In this document: positions 33,400-41,831 of the stretch, in pieces
How positions within the stretch are numbered: position 1 is the first letter of the stretch
Layout of the letters: every line of letters begins with the position of its first letter
Assembly: GCA_965223305.1 (NCBI GenBank)
Contig: CBDCWT010000007.1
Span: forward strand, 70,257 to 134,256
Direction of reading: 5' to 3'
DNA from: CBDCWT01 sp965223305
GTDB lineage: Bacteria; Planctomycetota; Planctomycetia; Pirellulales; Pirellulaceae
DNA: 64,000 nt
Made by a program: the position numbers and the translations under genes
Notes under the pieces: generated by a model
The model's input: only the letters and a program-made list of their open reading frames with translations
Told to the model about the DNA's origin: nothing
Database searches by the model: none

Positions 33400-34236
33400 A
33401 TGATGCGCGCGATGGACAGTCATGAGATCGAGCGGCATGCAGAGGAGATTCTTGTCGAAGGGTACACGCTGGTCGAGAGCTTTGTCACAGCGCCAACGGT
33501 CGACCGGATGTTGGAGCGAGTCAAAGCGCAGCATCGGAGCCAACGGGAACTCTCGCTGCGCGGCCGCCCGGCGAAAGAGCTGGGCGAGCAGGTGCACAAC
33601 CTTCACAACAAGGACAAGTTCTTCTTGGAGGTTTTGTTTGAAGTCCATGACCATCCTCTAGTGAGCCGGGTGCTCAGGGAGCACCTTCAGGATCCGTTCT
33701 ACCATTCTCTGCCATCGGATGTGCCCAACTACATCTTGGGCTTCTACAACGCACGATCCAGTGGCGCCGCGTTGAAATTGCACATGGACACATTTATCCC
33801 TTCGGCCGAGGAGAAAACATGGACCATGCAGGTGGGTTGGGCGCTGGAAGACTCGACGCTGGCCAACGGCTGTACACTCGTCGTGCCGAGGTCGCACCGT
33901 TCGGGCACTTTCGTAGACTACGATCGTGCGAAACCAAAGCCGATCCTCGCCCGGCGGGGTGATTTGGTGATCTGGGACAGCCGCATTTGGCATGGAACCC
34001 GCGATAATATCTCGGGCGGCTCGCGATGGTTCATCCTCTCGGTCTTTACGCCCTGGTGGGTCAAGCAGCGGACCGACATCACTCGATCGCTTCCCGACGA
34101 GATCTACCAGCAACTGGATGACCGGCAGAAGTGCCTGCTGGGGTTTTGCTCGATTCCGCCCAAGGATGAAGAAGAGCGGGTGCACTTCAAGGGCGGCTAT
34201 GCCGACCTGCGGCCGTCGGTCAGCGACTACTATTGA
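33400..34236 (+). CDS. phytanoyl-CoA dioxygenase-family 2OG/Fe(II) oxygenase
   Basis: A 278-residue non-haem iron oxygenase. The iron triad is readable as H128-x-D130 in LKLHMDTF and H198 in RIWHGTRDN; the 2-oxoglutarate arginine is probably R209 in GGSRWF. Family members hydroxylate lipids, amino acids, natural products or sugars, so the substrate is open. GGAG lies 8 nt before the ATG. It is the first gene of a tightly spaced four-gene run (to 37004) that otherwise encodes sugar- or polysaccharide-related folds, so a glycan precursor is the best guess for the substrate. Confidence 0.82.
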   Translation: MMRAMDSHEIERHAEEILVEGYTLVESFVTAPTVDRMLERVKAQHRSQRELSLRGRPAKELGEQVHNLHNKDKFFLEVLFEVHDHPLVSRVLREHLQDPFYHSLPSDVPNYILGFYNARSSGAALKLHMDTFIPSAEEKTWTMQVGWALEDSTLANGCTLVVPRSHRSGTFVDYDRAKPKPILARRGDLVIWDSRIWHGTRDNISGGSRWFILSVFTPWWVKQRTDITRSLPDEIYQQLDDRQKCLLGFCSIPPKDEEERVHFKGGYADLRPSVSDYY

Positions 34237-34259
34237 TCGTGATCGCTGGGTACTCGCGG

Positions 34260-35189
34260 ATGACGTGGAAAAAACTCGGTCGAGTGTTCTATCCCTGCGG
34301 CCAGCGCCCGTGGATGCAATCTCACGCGGCAGTTCCGGTTCCTTTGCGGTTGGACCGAGATCGCTATCGGGTCTACTTTGGAACTCGCGATCGCGACAAT
34401 CATCCGCGGGCGGGATATGTGGAATTCGACATCCAATCGCCGCAGAAGATCTTGAGAATCTCAGAAGACTTCGTGCTGGGACGAGGGCCACGAGGTTTCT
34501 TCGATCACAACGGCGTCTACCCCGGCCCGATCATTGCCCACAACCATCAACTGCTGATGTACTACATCGGACGGATCAACGGCGAACCGCCCCTGTACTA
34601 CATGTCGATCGGGTTGGCGAGCAGCCGTGATGGCGGCGAGACGTTTCATCGGGAGCTGCGCGCGCCGCTGATGGGAAGAAGTGAATACGATCCTTGGATG
34701 ACCTCGACGCCATTCATCTTGGTCGAGGACGGCCTGTGGAGGATGTGGTATCTTTCCGGGTTGAGGTGGGATACGTCGCCGCACGGCGCTCACTCGTACT
34801 ATCACATCAAGTACGCCGAGTCAGCTGACGGACGAAATTGGAAGAGAGAAGGACGTGTCTGCGTCGAGTTGCGCGAGAGCGAGCAAGAGACGAACATTGC
34901 CAGCCCGACGGTGATCAAAGAGAACGGGCTCTATCGGATGTGGTACTCATCCGTGGCGGGCAGCGGTTACCGGATTGGCTATGCCGAGTCGGACGACGGT
35001 TACTCCTGGACGCGCAAGGATGACGCAGTGGGCATCGACGTTTCTCCTTCCGGTTGGGACTCCGAGGCGATGGCTTACCCCAATGTCTTTAGGCACGAGG
35101 GTCGCAATTATATGCTCTACAGCGGGAACGGCTGCGGGCGAGCAGGATTTGGCTTGGCGGTCGAGTCCACAGGGGGTGTGGATGAGTGA
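34260..35189 (+). CDS. five-bladed beta-propeller, GH43/GH32-like
   Basis: A 309-residue protein without a signal peptide. Repeated blades show the glycosidase-like pattern of a substrate strand followed by YYIGR/MWY and a S-x-D-G turn: LLMYYIGRINGEPPLYY, LASSRDGGETF, RMWYLSGLRW, KYAESADGRNW, RMWYSSVAGSGYRIGYAESD and YSWTRKD. Acidic residues occupy typical positions (FDHNGVYPGP, EYDPWMTSTP, GWDSEAMAYP), but I cannot assign a catalytic set. A cytoplasmic location suggests action on a sugar nucleotide or lipid-linked glycan. I prefer ATG 34260 (MTWKKLGRVF); a TTG at 34233 would overlap the previous stop. Confidence 0.7.
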   Translation: MTWKKLGRVFYPCGQRPWMQSHAAVPVPLRLDRDRYRVYFGTRDRDNHPRAGYVEFDIQSPQKILRISEDFVLGRGPRGFFDHNGVYPGPIIAHNHQLLMYYIGRINGEPPLYYMSIGLASSRDGGETFHRELRAPLMGRSEYDPWMTSTPFILVEDGLWRMWYLSGLRWDTSPHGAHSYYHIKYAESADGRNWKREGRVCVELRESEQETNIASPTVIKENGLYRMWYSSVAGSGYRIGYAESDDGYSWTRKDDAVGIDVSPSGWDSEAMAYPNVFRHEGRNYMLYSGNGCGRAGFGLAVESTGGVDE

Positions 35190-35904
35190 GGTGGCCATCA
35201 CGTTGGATATGGATTGGGTCCCCGACTGCGTTATCGACTCAGTGGCCGAGCTGCTGACGGACGCCAAGGTCCGATCGACCTGGTTTGTGACACATAGCAG
35301 CTCGGCTGTAGACCGCTTGAGAGCGCGCCCGGAGCTATTTGAATTGGGGATTCATCCCAACTTCATGGAGGGCTCGACGCACGGCGCGAACCCACTCGAG
35401 GTGATCCACCACTGCCGGCAACTGGTGCCGGAAGCCGTCTCGATGCGTACGCACGGGTTAGCTCAATCGGCAAGGCTGCATCAGCTCGTGCTGGCGGAGA
35501 CCGACATCTGGGTCGATTCATCGATCTTTCTGCCGCGCATGCCCCACATCGTCCCCGTCACGTACGATCGTGCCGAAACAACCTTGGTGCGAATTCCGTT
35601 TTATTGGGAAGACTATTTCGAGATGGAACGGTCGGAGTCATGTTGGCAGCTGGCGGGCCACGACACACCAGGACTACAAGTGTTCAGCTTTCATCCCGTG
35701 CACGTTTACTTGAATTCCTCGGATCCGAACAACTACGCTGGCGTCAAAGAGCGTGGTCCTCTGCAACAGCTGTCGGCTGCTGAGCTGGCGCCATTCGTGC
35801 AGCGCGGGCCCGGCACCCGTACCATGTTTCACGAGGTGGTTCGAGTGATGCAATCGCAGGGCGGCGGCTCGCGACTTCGCGACATCGCCGTGAAGTTCCG
35901 ATGA
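35182..35904 (+). CDS. polysaccharide deacetylase-like protein (WbmS/NodB type)
   Basis: A 240-residue NodB-superfamily protein. The metal-binding pair is D9/D11 in TLDMDWVPD, with the His region FELGIHPNF and a later HTHG-like RTHGLAQS and FSFHPVHVYLN. There is no signal peptide, so it probably works on a cytoplasmic precursor, as proposed for WbmS-like proteins of O-antigen loci. It may deacetylate an N-acetyl sugar or cleave another C-N bond. The ATG at 35182 is inside the end of the propeller gene (8-nt overlap) with GGGGG upstream. The longer frame from 34975 lies in the previous gene. Confidence 0.72.
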   Translation: MSEVAITLDMDWVPDCVIDSVAELLTDAKVRSTWFVTHSSSAVDRLRARPELFELGIHPNFMEGSTHGANPLEVIHHCRQLVPEAVSMRTHGLAQSARLHQLVLAETDIWVDSSIFLPRMPHIVPVTYDRAETTLVRIPFYWEDYFEMERSESCWQLAGHDTPGLQVFSFHPVHVYLNSSDPNNYAGVKERGPLQQLSAAELAPFVQRGPGTRTMFHEVVRVMQSQGGGSRLRDIAVKFR

Positions 35905-37004
35905 CCCAAGCCTCGCGAGGTCGCCTCGACCGCATCCTCAAAGAGAGCATCGAGGTGCACCATCTCAATCTGGCCGGGTTGACGGTGCTCACCGAAGCAG
36001 CCTCAGGCCCGTACCTACACACGCCGATTTTGGCGGCCCTTGCCGGCGCCGACCAAGTCCACGCAGTTACCGCCGACTCGAGGTACGGCAGCAAGGAACG
36101 AGTCAAGCAGGAAACACTGCAGGCTGCGGCTCGTTGGGGAGTCGATAGCCGGATCGAGGTTTTTTTTGAAAAGCGGCCGCACTGCATCGCGGAAAGTGAC
36201 CTAGTGACCAATACCGGCTTCGTGCGTCCCATCGACCGCGACATGATCGCGCAGCTGAAGCCAACTGCCGTGGTGGCACTCATGTGGGAGACCTGGGAAT
36301 ACCGCCCAGACGAGATCGACCTTGCAGCCTGCAAAGAGCATGGTGTGCTCGTGTTGGGGACTGTTGAATCCCGGCCGCCGGTGGAGATGTATCCCTACTC
36401 GGGTTACTGCGCGATGAAGATGTTGTTCGAGCTGGGTCTGGAGGGTTACAGGACACGGACGCTTCTATTGGGAGGCCAACAGGGCCTGGCAGCGAGCATC
36501 TATCGTCACTTTCGCCAATTGGATATGGAGGTTACCTGGTTTTCAGACGCGGATACGCAAAGCCGGCCCTACAAAGAACTGCGCTCTCACTTCATGCAGG
36601 CAGGGGCCGCCTATGATGCGCTGCTGGTCGCCGAACACGCCGACCCGATTCGACTGCTGGGTTCCGACGGATTGTTAACTTACGACGAGCTGCAGCAGAT
36701 CAATCCAGCGATACGAATCGGTATGATCGCGGGCAATGTGGAGATCGCCGGTCTGAAACGCTCGGGCCTGCACTACTTTCCGGAAGCGATTCAAGACTTC
36801 GGGTATCTCAGCTACCAGCCGTACCACCTTGGTCCGCGGCCGATCCTCGAACTCTACGCGGCCGGGTTAGCGGTCGGACAAGCCATGTCCGCCGCACGGC
36901 GTGCTGGAATGGCAGTGGTGGACGCCGCCAGCTACGCGATACAACATTCGCCGGCTATGGACTTTCTCGGCGACGACGCCTGGTTGCAGCAGGGGTCGGA
37001 GTAG
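35901..37004 (+). CDS. Rossmann-fold NAD-dependent dehydrogenase-like protein
   Basis: A 367-residue protein with a two-domain layout like D-2-hydroxyacid dehydrogenases or SAH hydrolase. An N-terminal segment contains VLTEAASGPYLHTPILAAL. A central nucleotide-binding loop, TRTLLLGGQQGLAASIYRHF (about residues 187-206), has a G-G-x-x-G variant in place of G-x-G-x-x-G. Residues about 240-300 complete the fold (LLVAEHADPIRLLG, RIGMIAGNVEI). I do not recognise a catalytic triad. It shares an ATGA overlap with the deacetylase gene, so the two are coupled and belong to the same module. Confidence 0.6.
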   Translation: MTQASRGRLDRILKESIEVHHLNLAGLTVLTEAASGPYLHTPILAALAGADQVHAVTADSRYGSKERVKQETLQAAARWGVDSRIEVFFEKRPHCIAESDLVTNTGFVRPIDRDMIAQLKPTAVVALMWETWEYRPDEIDLAACKEHGVLVLGTVESRPPVEMYPYSGYCAMKMLFELGLEGYRTRTLLLGGQQGLAASIYRHFRQLDMEVTWFSDADTQSRPYKELRSHFMQAGAAYDALLVAEHADPIRLLGSDGLLTYDELQQINPAIRIGMIAGNVEIAGLKRSGLHYFPEAIQDFGYLSYQPYHLGPRPILELYAAGLAVGQAMSAARRAGMAVVDAASYAIQHSPAMDFLGDDAWLQQGSE

Positions 37005-37042
37005 CTCGCCGCGCGAGTCATCCGGGATGCGCCGCCGGAGAC

Positions 37043-37717
37043 TCAGTCTTGCGGGTTGTCACGGTTCAGCTGTTGACGTAGTTCCGCCAGCTCAAGTTCC
37101 AAACGAGCGGCGCGACGCTCCGCGGCGACTCGCGCCGCTTCGTGCGCTTCGGCGACTGTGCGGAGCACCTCTCTAGTTTGACTGTCGAGCACCACGAGCT
37201 GGTTGTCTGCAAGCTGGAACGTGACGCCGATAGATTTGCAGGCGATTTCATCGTTCACGCCCGCTGTGATCCGTCGGTATTTTGCGCCGTCAAGCCAAAA
37301 CCCCTGCAATGGCGGGCTCAAGTAGTCGCCCGTGGGATCGAACAGCACGTATTCTTCCACTCCCAAACTCTGGTAGATGTCAGGCTTAGTGCGCCGATCG
37401 GCGCTCCGGCTGCTGCGTGAGGTCACTTCGACAACCAGATTGGGGACCCGGTCTTCTTCCCAGATCTTGAACGTGCGCCGCTGTCCCGGATCGCAGTCGA
37501 GCACGACAAACAGGTCCGGTACGACAAACTCGCTAGGATTGCCCTCTTCGTAGTACAACAACAGATCGCTCGCCACATAGACGCGCTGCGACCGGTAGTA
37601 ATAGCGAAACAGGTCCAGCAGCCGGATCATCCAGTCGCGATGCAGATCGGTTTCACCCATTGGCCTGCCGTCCGACTCGGCATAGACAATCCCGTTAGAT
37701 GTCGTCGTACGGGGCAT
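37043..37717 (-). CDS. Uma2-family (DUF820) PD-(D/E)XK nuclease-like protein
   Basis: A 224-residue protein of the Uma2 restriction-endonuclease-like family, which is highly expanded in planctomycetes and cyanobacteria and whose role is unclear. The core shows D68 in FVVPDLFVVLD, E97 in LVVEVTS, K111 in RTKPDIYQSLGVEEYVLFDP and the closing strand region. The C-terminal 50 residues form a coiled coil (EAHEAARVAAERRAARLELE). The ATG at 37717 is used; an upstream extension to 37786 is unlikely. It is 38 bp from the convergent dehydrogenase-like gene. Confidence 0.85.
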   Translation of the reverse strand: MPRTTTSNGIVYAESDGRPMGETDLHRDWMIRLLDLFRYYYRSQRVYVASDLLLYYEEGNPSEFVVPDLFVVLDCDPGQRRTFKIWEEDRVPNLVVEVTSRSSRSADRRTKPDIYQSLGVEEYVLFDPTGDYLSPPLQGFWLDGAKYRRITAGVNDEIACKSIGVTFQLADNQLVVLDSQTREVLRTVAEAHEAARVAAERRAARLELELAELRQQLNRDNPQD

Positions 37718-37833
37718 GGGTTCATCTCTCAAAGCACTACTACTCGTCCAATACTCAATACTATGTACGTGGATTCCTCCAGGCAACGTTCGTAGCCGGG
37801 CTTAACTCGCGAAGTTCGTCGCGAGAGGGCAGC

Positions 37834-38433
37834 TCATCCGCGTCCAGATTGTTGACCGAAGGGTGCCGGGATCTCCAGTTCTTTGCGCAACTTCTGGATG
37901 GCTTTGTATTTTTCGTCGCTGACCCGAGCAGTTGTCATTTTCAAGCGATCCGCGACCTCTGGGATACGCCATCCTTCCCGGATCAGGCTGAGGATTCGGA
38001 GCTGCCGGTCGCTCAAACACCGTTGAGCTGCCGCGGCGATTTCAGGCCAGGCGGACTCGGCGTGCTCAGTGGAATCGCCAGCCAGTCCGTCTTGAAAGTG
38101 AACCAGCCTAGGGCTGCGCCGCCACCGCTGGATGATCCGCCAGACGGTCCGGTTTAGCTCACGTCGTTCGCGGGATTCGCGGTCGCAGAGCGCCACATCC
38201 AGCTTCTCGGACGAGATTCGCTCGATCAACTCGACGACGGCCTGCTGGGTGCAGTCGGACCACTCTTGCCGACGAATCCCGGCGTTCCGCCAGCTAGTTT
38301 GGCAGTAGCTCTGGAGGTTTCGGACGGTTTGAGTTTCGGGTGCCGCGGGCGCGGAGCTGCCGACCGCTGCTGCGACCGCCACCGTGCAGGCTGCGACCGC
38401 CCAACTCTTGTCTACGGAACGACGATTTGCCAT
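37834..38433 (-). CDS. sigma-70-like HTH protein with hydrophobic N terminus
   Basis: A 199-residue protein. Residues 10-30 (SWAVAACTVAVAAAVGSSAP) are hydrophobic, like a signal peptide or anchor. Residues about 38-105 resemble sigma region 2 (NLQSYCQTSWRNAGI, CTQQAVVELIERI, VWRIIQRWRR). Residues about 140-186 are a sigma region 4/LuxR-like HTH (LSDRQLRILSLIREGWRIPE, VADRLKMTTARVSDEKYK). A sigma-like factor starting with a membrane segment is unusual. A GGAGAG Shine-Dalgarno sequence supports the 38433 ATG, which makes the segment part of the protein. It is 79 bp downstream of the GTPase genes. Confidence 0.65.
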   Translation of the reverse strand: MANRRSVDKSWAVAACTVAVAAAVGSSAPAAPETQTVRNLQSYCQTSWRNAGIRRQEWSDCTQQAVVELIERISSEKLDVALCDRESRERRELNRTVWRIIQRWRRSPRLVHFQDGLAGDSTEHAESAWPEIAAAAQRCLSDRQLRILSLIREGWRIPEVADRLKMTTARVSDEKYKAIQKLRKELEIPAPFGQQSGRG

Positions 38434-38512
38434 AGGTACTCTCCGGATAGATCCAGCATGGTCACTTTATCCTATCGGCAACGGACAAGAATCCGACCTG
38501 TCTCGCTTTCAA

Positions 38513-39847
38513 CTACGGATCGGCGTGCCGGTTTTGTGAGATTTTCTTGCGGATTTCGTCTCGGAGCCGCTGCAACACGGATTCCTTGTCGGTTTCCTCC
38601 AGAATCCTCTGCACGACCGCTTTGGGGCCTTCACCACCCCAGGAGGCACCGTGCTCAAAAAAGTACTTAGCAGATTGGCCCACGATATAGGAGCCGAAAC
38701 CCGCTGCGGCCCCCTGGGGCACTGCGGTCAAGATCGTGCCGTAGCCGAGGGTCAAGGCCTTGAAGGCCATCGCGGTGAGTCCTGTTCCAATCTCAGCTAG
38801 CATGGCTAGGCCGGCGGCTTGGCCGATCGAGGTAGCCAAGCCGCGGGCGTGCATCCACGACATTTCCAGGCCATAGATATGTGCCAACGTGGCGACCATC
38901 GTGCCGTCGACCGCGACTCCACCCAGTGTGTCTACTCCGGGTATCGGGTTAAGCGCAACTGCGGCAGACTTCAAGACGGCGTAGCTCCAAATCGTCTGGT
39001 TGGCCTGCTTGGCGCGCAACTGTACGCGCAAGGAAGCGATGCGGTCCGATTTGTCTGCCGCAAACATGGCCGCATTCAGAGCGAGTAGTGCGTCTCCGTC
39101 TCGGTCGAGCACTTCCAGAATCCTCGCCTTGAGGCGCTCGACGTCTGCTGGGGGTTTGCGCCACTCGTTGCGCGTCCCCGTAGCGGATTCGATGACGTAC
39201 TCGACTTCACGGGGATTGGCGGCCGTGGTGACCAAGTCGCTGGCCGGGATGAGGTCGTGTAACCGCTCGTTGCGGAGAACGTCGACCAGCCGCTCCTGTT
39301 CCTCCGGCGTGTAGAGATCGATCTTGTTGAGGACCACGATGAGCGGCTTTTGGATGCTGGCCAATCGGGTCAGCGCGGAGAACTCGGTGTCGTTCAGGTC
39401 GGAGTCTGTCACAAACAGAATCAGATCGGCCCGCTGGGCTGCGTCGAGCGCTAGGTCGGCGCGTTGACCGCCGTTCACCTCATTCAGGCCGGGTGTATCG
39501 ACGAGCACGACTTCAGAGTTCGACAGACCGGGAACGCGATACCCGGTCCCTTCCCAGGCAACTTGCCAGACTTCTTTTGTCCAGCCGCCTTGCACGTCGA
39601 CCGCAGTGACTTCACGACCGATAAGTGCATTGACCAATGCCGACTTGCCAGTGCTGATTTCGCCGAACACCACGATCTCGACCCGTCCGGTGCTCAACTT
39701 GTGCAGCATTTCTTGCAGCTGTCCCAGATCGCGGCGCAGAGCTGCTTTTTCGTCATCGGAACAGTTGCGCAGCTTGCTCAGCGTCTGCTCGAGAGAACCG
39801 ATCGCTCGTTGGTAGTTTTGATCGTGGTCTACAGCGACAGTATTCAT
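38513..39847 (-). CDS. dynamin-like/Era-type GTPase with DUF697-like C terminus
   Basis: A 444-residue GTPase. G1 is GEISTGKS (62-69), G3 is DTPG (117-120) and G4 is NKID (174-177). Before G1 is a 50-residue helical segment. The C-terminal half (about 285-420) is hydrophobic and Gly/Ala-rich (ALNPIPGVDTLGGVAVDGTM, YGTILTAVPQGAAAGFG), fitting the DUF697 membrane-associated domain. Related proteins tether or remodel membranes, or regulate metal or stress responses. It follows the second GTPase gene by 75 bp on the same strand. Confidence 0.82.
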   Translation of the reverse strand: MNTVAVDHDQNYQRAIGSLEQTLSKLRNCSDDEKAALRRDLGQLQEMLHKLSTGRVEIVVFGEISTGKSALVNALIGREVTAVDVQGGWTKEVWQVAWEGTGYRVPGLSNSEVVLVDTPGLNEVNGGQRADLALDAAQRADLILFVTDSDLNDTEFSALTRLASIQKPLIVVLNKIDLYTPEEQERLVDVLRNERLHDLIPASDLVTTAANPREVEYVIESATGTRNEWRKPPADVERLKARILEVLDRDGDALLALNAAMFAADKSDRIASLRVQLRAKQANQTIWSYAVLKSAAVALNPIPGVDTLGGVAVDGTMVATLAHIYGLEMSWMHARGLATSIGQAAGLAMLAEIGTGLTAMAFKALTLGYGTILTAVPQGAAAGFGSYIVGQSAKYFFEHGASWGGEGPKAVVQRILEETDKESVLQRLRDEIRKKISQNRHADP

Positions 39848-39922
39848 GAGAGGTCCCTTCGGCGACGGATGACCTTCCGGGACAGATTCCCCCAGGCAAC
39901 GCGATCGGCGGGCAAGGTCGAG

Positions 39923-41497
39923 TTATTCTCGATGGTCATGGTCGGATTCGACAAGGCGGTGCCGAGCGGCTTGTACAAGACGACGGAGTTCGTCGAGCGT
40001 CGTCAACCGTTCCCACTCGCGGCGAGCGATTCTGGCGAGCCCACCCTCGGGGTGCTGCATTTCGTCCTTGAAGTACTGCACGAAGACTGCGCCGATCCAG
40101 CGAGTGATGAGCGCTTGGACGAGCCCCTGCAGCATCCCCCCGGCGAAGGTACCGATGCCGGGCACGGTCTTCAACAGCGAGGCGATCGCCGCGCTGACTG
40201 CCGGTGTCGCTGCGCTCACCCCCAAAATGCCGAGCAGGTTTTTTCCCAGCTGCCCCAGCAGCGTGACCGCGGTGTTCAGGTCGATTTCCTGGCGGTACAC
40301 CTTGCCCAGGTCGACGACCATTTTGGTTGAGATCCCGCAGCCAGCCACCAGATCCAACACGGGAAACGGGCTCAAAGCCGCCGCGCTGCCGGCTCCCCAC
40401 ATGTACTTGTCGATGAGCTCCCAGGCGCGTTGATCGAGCGCCGCTTGGACTTTTTGCCGGGCTTCCTCGACGAGTCCCCGGGATTGCAACAGTAGGTTGG
40501 CGAGCAGAAGGTCGCGGCCGTCGCGTTCGACGATCTGCAACATGCGATCAGCCAGCGGTGCGATATCGATCGGCACCTCGACCTCTTCATCAACGGAATC
40601 GCCTCCGGACAGCACACGCACGCGCTGCCGAGTCGTGGTTCTGGAGCGGACGGCAACGATGTCCTCAGGTTGAACGAAAGCATCAATTTGTCCGGCAATC
40701 TGGTCCAGCAGACGTGTTCGCTCGCGGCTGTCGTACCAATCTTCTTTGTTTAGGCAGACGAGCACGCGCTTCTCCATCTGACCCAGCCGGCTGACTAGAT
40801 CATGCTCCCAGTGACGCAGAGGGCCGTCGACGACCACCAGCACAAGATCCGCATCTTTGGCGGCTTCGGTCGAGATGCCCCCCCGTTCGACCCCGTCGAT
40901 TTCACCCAGTCCTGGGGTGTCGACGAGGTAGACCTGATCGATGCCCGGCCAGGGGATTTCATTCCGCTGAGCCGTCGTGCCGCCCCGCGCATCGGTGCGG
41001 AAGACCTCGCGACCGGCCAAGGCGTTCAGCAGCGACGACTTGCCGCTGGAGATAGCACCGAAGGCCACGATCTCCAGCCTCTGGCTCTCTCGTTTTTCTT
41101 CGATGCGTTTGGCTAATGGCTCAAGCTGTGCTTGCAGTTCTTCGGCCGTTGGCAGGTCTGAGCGAAGGCCACCTGCAGTGGCGAGGTTCTCCGCAATCTC
41201 CCGCTCTTTTTGCGAGGCGCTCAGCTGGCTTGGGTTCTTCTCTCGTTCCTGGCGCTGGTGCCGTTTGCGCTGCGTGCGCTTCCAAAGCCGCCAGAGGATC
41301 GTCCCGGTAGCTCCGAGCAGCAGCACGGCCCCGAGCGAGACAACCGTCAGGTAGAGATAAACGAGCCAGCGGGGTCCAATCTGGGAGATTGCCTCGACGT
41401 GGCCTGCGATCCAGGATGGTAGTGCCACCAGCGCGGCACCCAAGATCGCGACCACAATGAACAGCATCAGGCCGGTGGTTTTGCTAGGAGGCGGCAT
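39923..41497 (-). CDS. membrane-anchored GTPase with DUF697-like C terminus
   Basis: A 524-residue GTPase with two N-terminal transmembrane segments (about 8-30 and 44-70) and a charged coiled-coil linker (75-140). G1 is GAISSGKSS (147-155), G3 is DTPGLG (193-198) and G4 is NKED (250-253, where NKxD is usual). The C-terminal hydrophobic region (about 365-480: SAAALSPFPVLDLVAGCGIS, TVPGIGTFAGGMLQG) matches DUF697. It is a paralogue of the next gene, suggesting a hetero-oligomeric pair as seen in tandem bacterial dynamin-like genes. Confidence 0.82.
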   Translation of the reverse strand: MPPPSKTTGLMLFIVVAILGAALVALPSWIAGHVEAISQIGPRWLVYLYLTVVSLGAVLLLGATGTILWRLWKRTQRKRHQRQEREKNPSQLSASQKEREIAENLATAGGLRSDLPTAEELQAQLEPLAKRIEEKRESQRLEIVAFGAISSGKSSLLNALAGREVFRTDARGGTTAQRNEIPWPGIDQVYLVDTPGLGEIDGVERGGISTEAAKDADLVLVVVDGPLRHWEHDLVSRLGQMEKRVLVCLNKEDWYDSRERTRLLDQIAGQIDAFVQPEDIVAVRSRTTTRQRVRVLSGGDSVDEEVEVPIDIAPLADRMLQIVERDGRDLLLANLLLQSRGLVEEARQKVQAALDQRAWELIDKYMWGAGSAAALSPFPVLDLVAGCGISTKMVVDLGKVYRQEIDLNTAVTLLGQLGKNLLGILGVSAATPAVSAAIASLLKTVPGIGTFAGGMLQGLVQALITRWIGAVFVQYFKDEMQHPEGGLARIARREWERLTTLDELRRLVQAARHRLVESDHDHRE

Positions 41498-41831
41498 GGG
41501 AGTCCTTCGCCCTGATGCGGACGAATCTGCCAGATTCTGGCTCGAGCCGGGAAGTAGAAGAGTTCAACTGAAAAAGAAAAGTGGGCACGCCCTTAATTAA
41601 TTCGTCGTTCAGGACGGGGGATTGGGAACCGAATCACGAGACCGAACGGTCCACGGCACCGTCCCGCCGACTCGGCAAGTCCCCCCTTAGGGGACTATGA
41701 TACCTCTTTCTCGGGAAAAACAGCTATTTCGGGTGGGGCCGGTAAACCCCCTGTCACCGGAACCCGTAAGATTACATGATACACACCGCGGGGGCCTTTC
41801 GAGGGATGCCATTCACGGGGGGTGACGTAAG
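41498..41831. other. divergent intergenic region with palindrome
   Basis: No gene. A palindrome AGTCCCC-CCTTA-GGGGACT at 41679-41697 could be an operator or part of a terminator. A TTAATTAATTC patch lies at about 41594. No convincing promoter pair was found. Confidence 0.35.

Noticed and set aside
29443..37717. Defence island made of the OLD-like ATPase and the Uma2 nuclease
   Set aside because: They are over 6 kb apart, separated by metabolic genes, the TOPRIM looks degenerate, and Uma2 proteins are widespread without proven defence roles.
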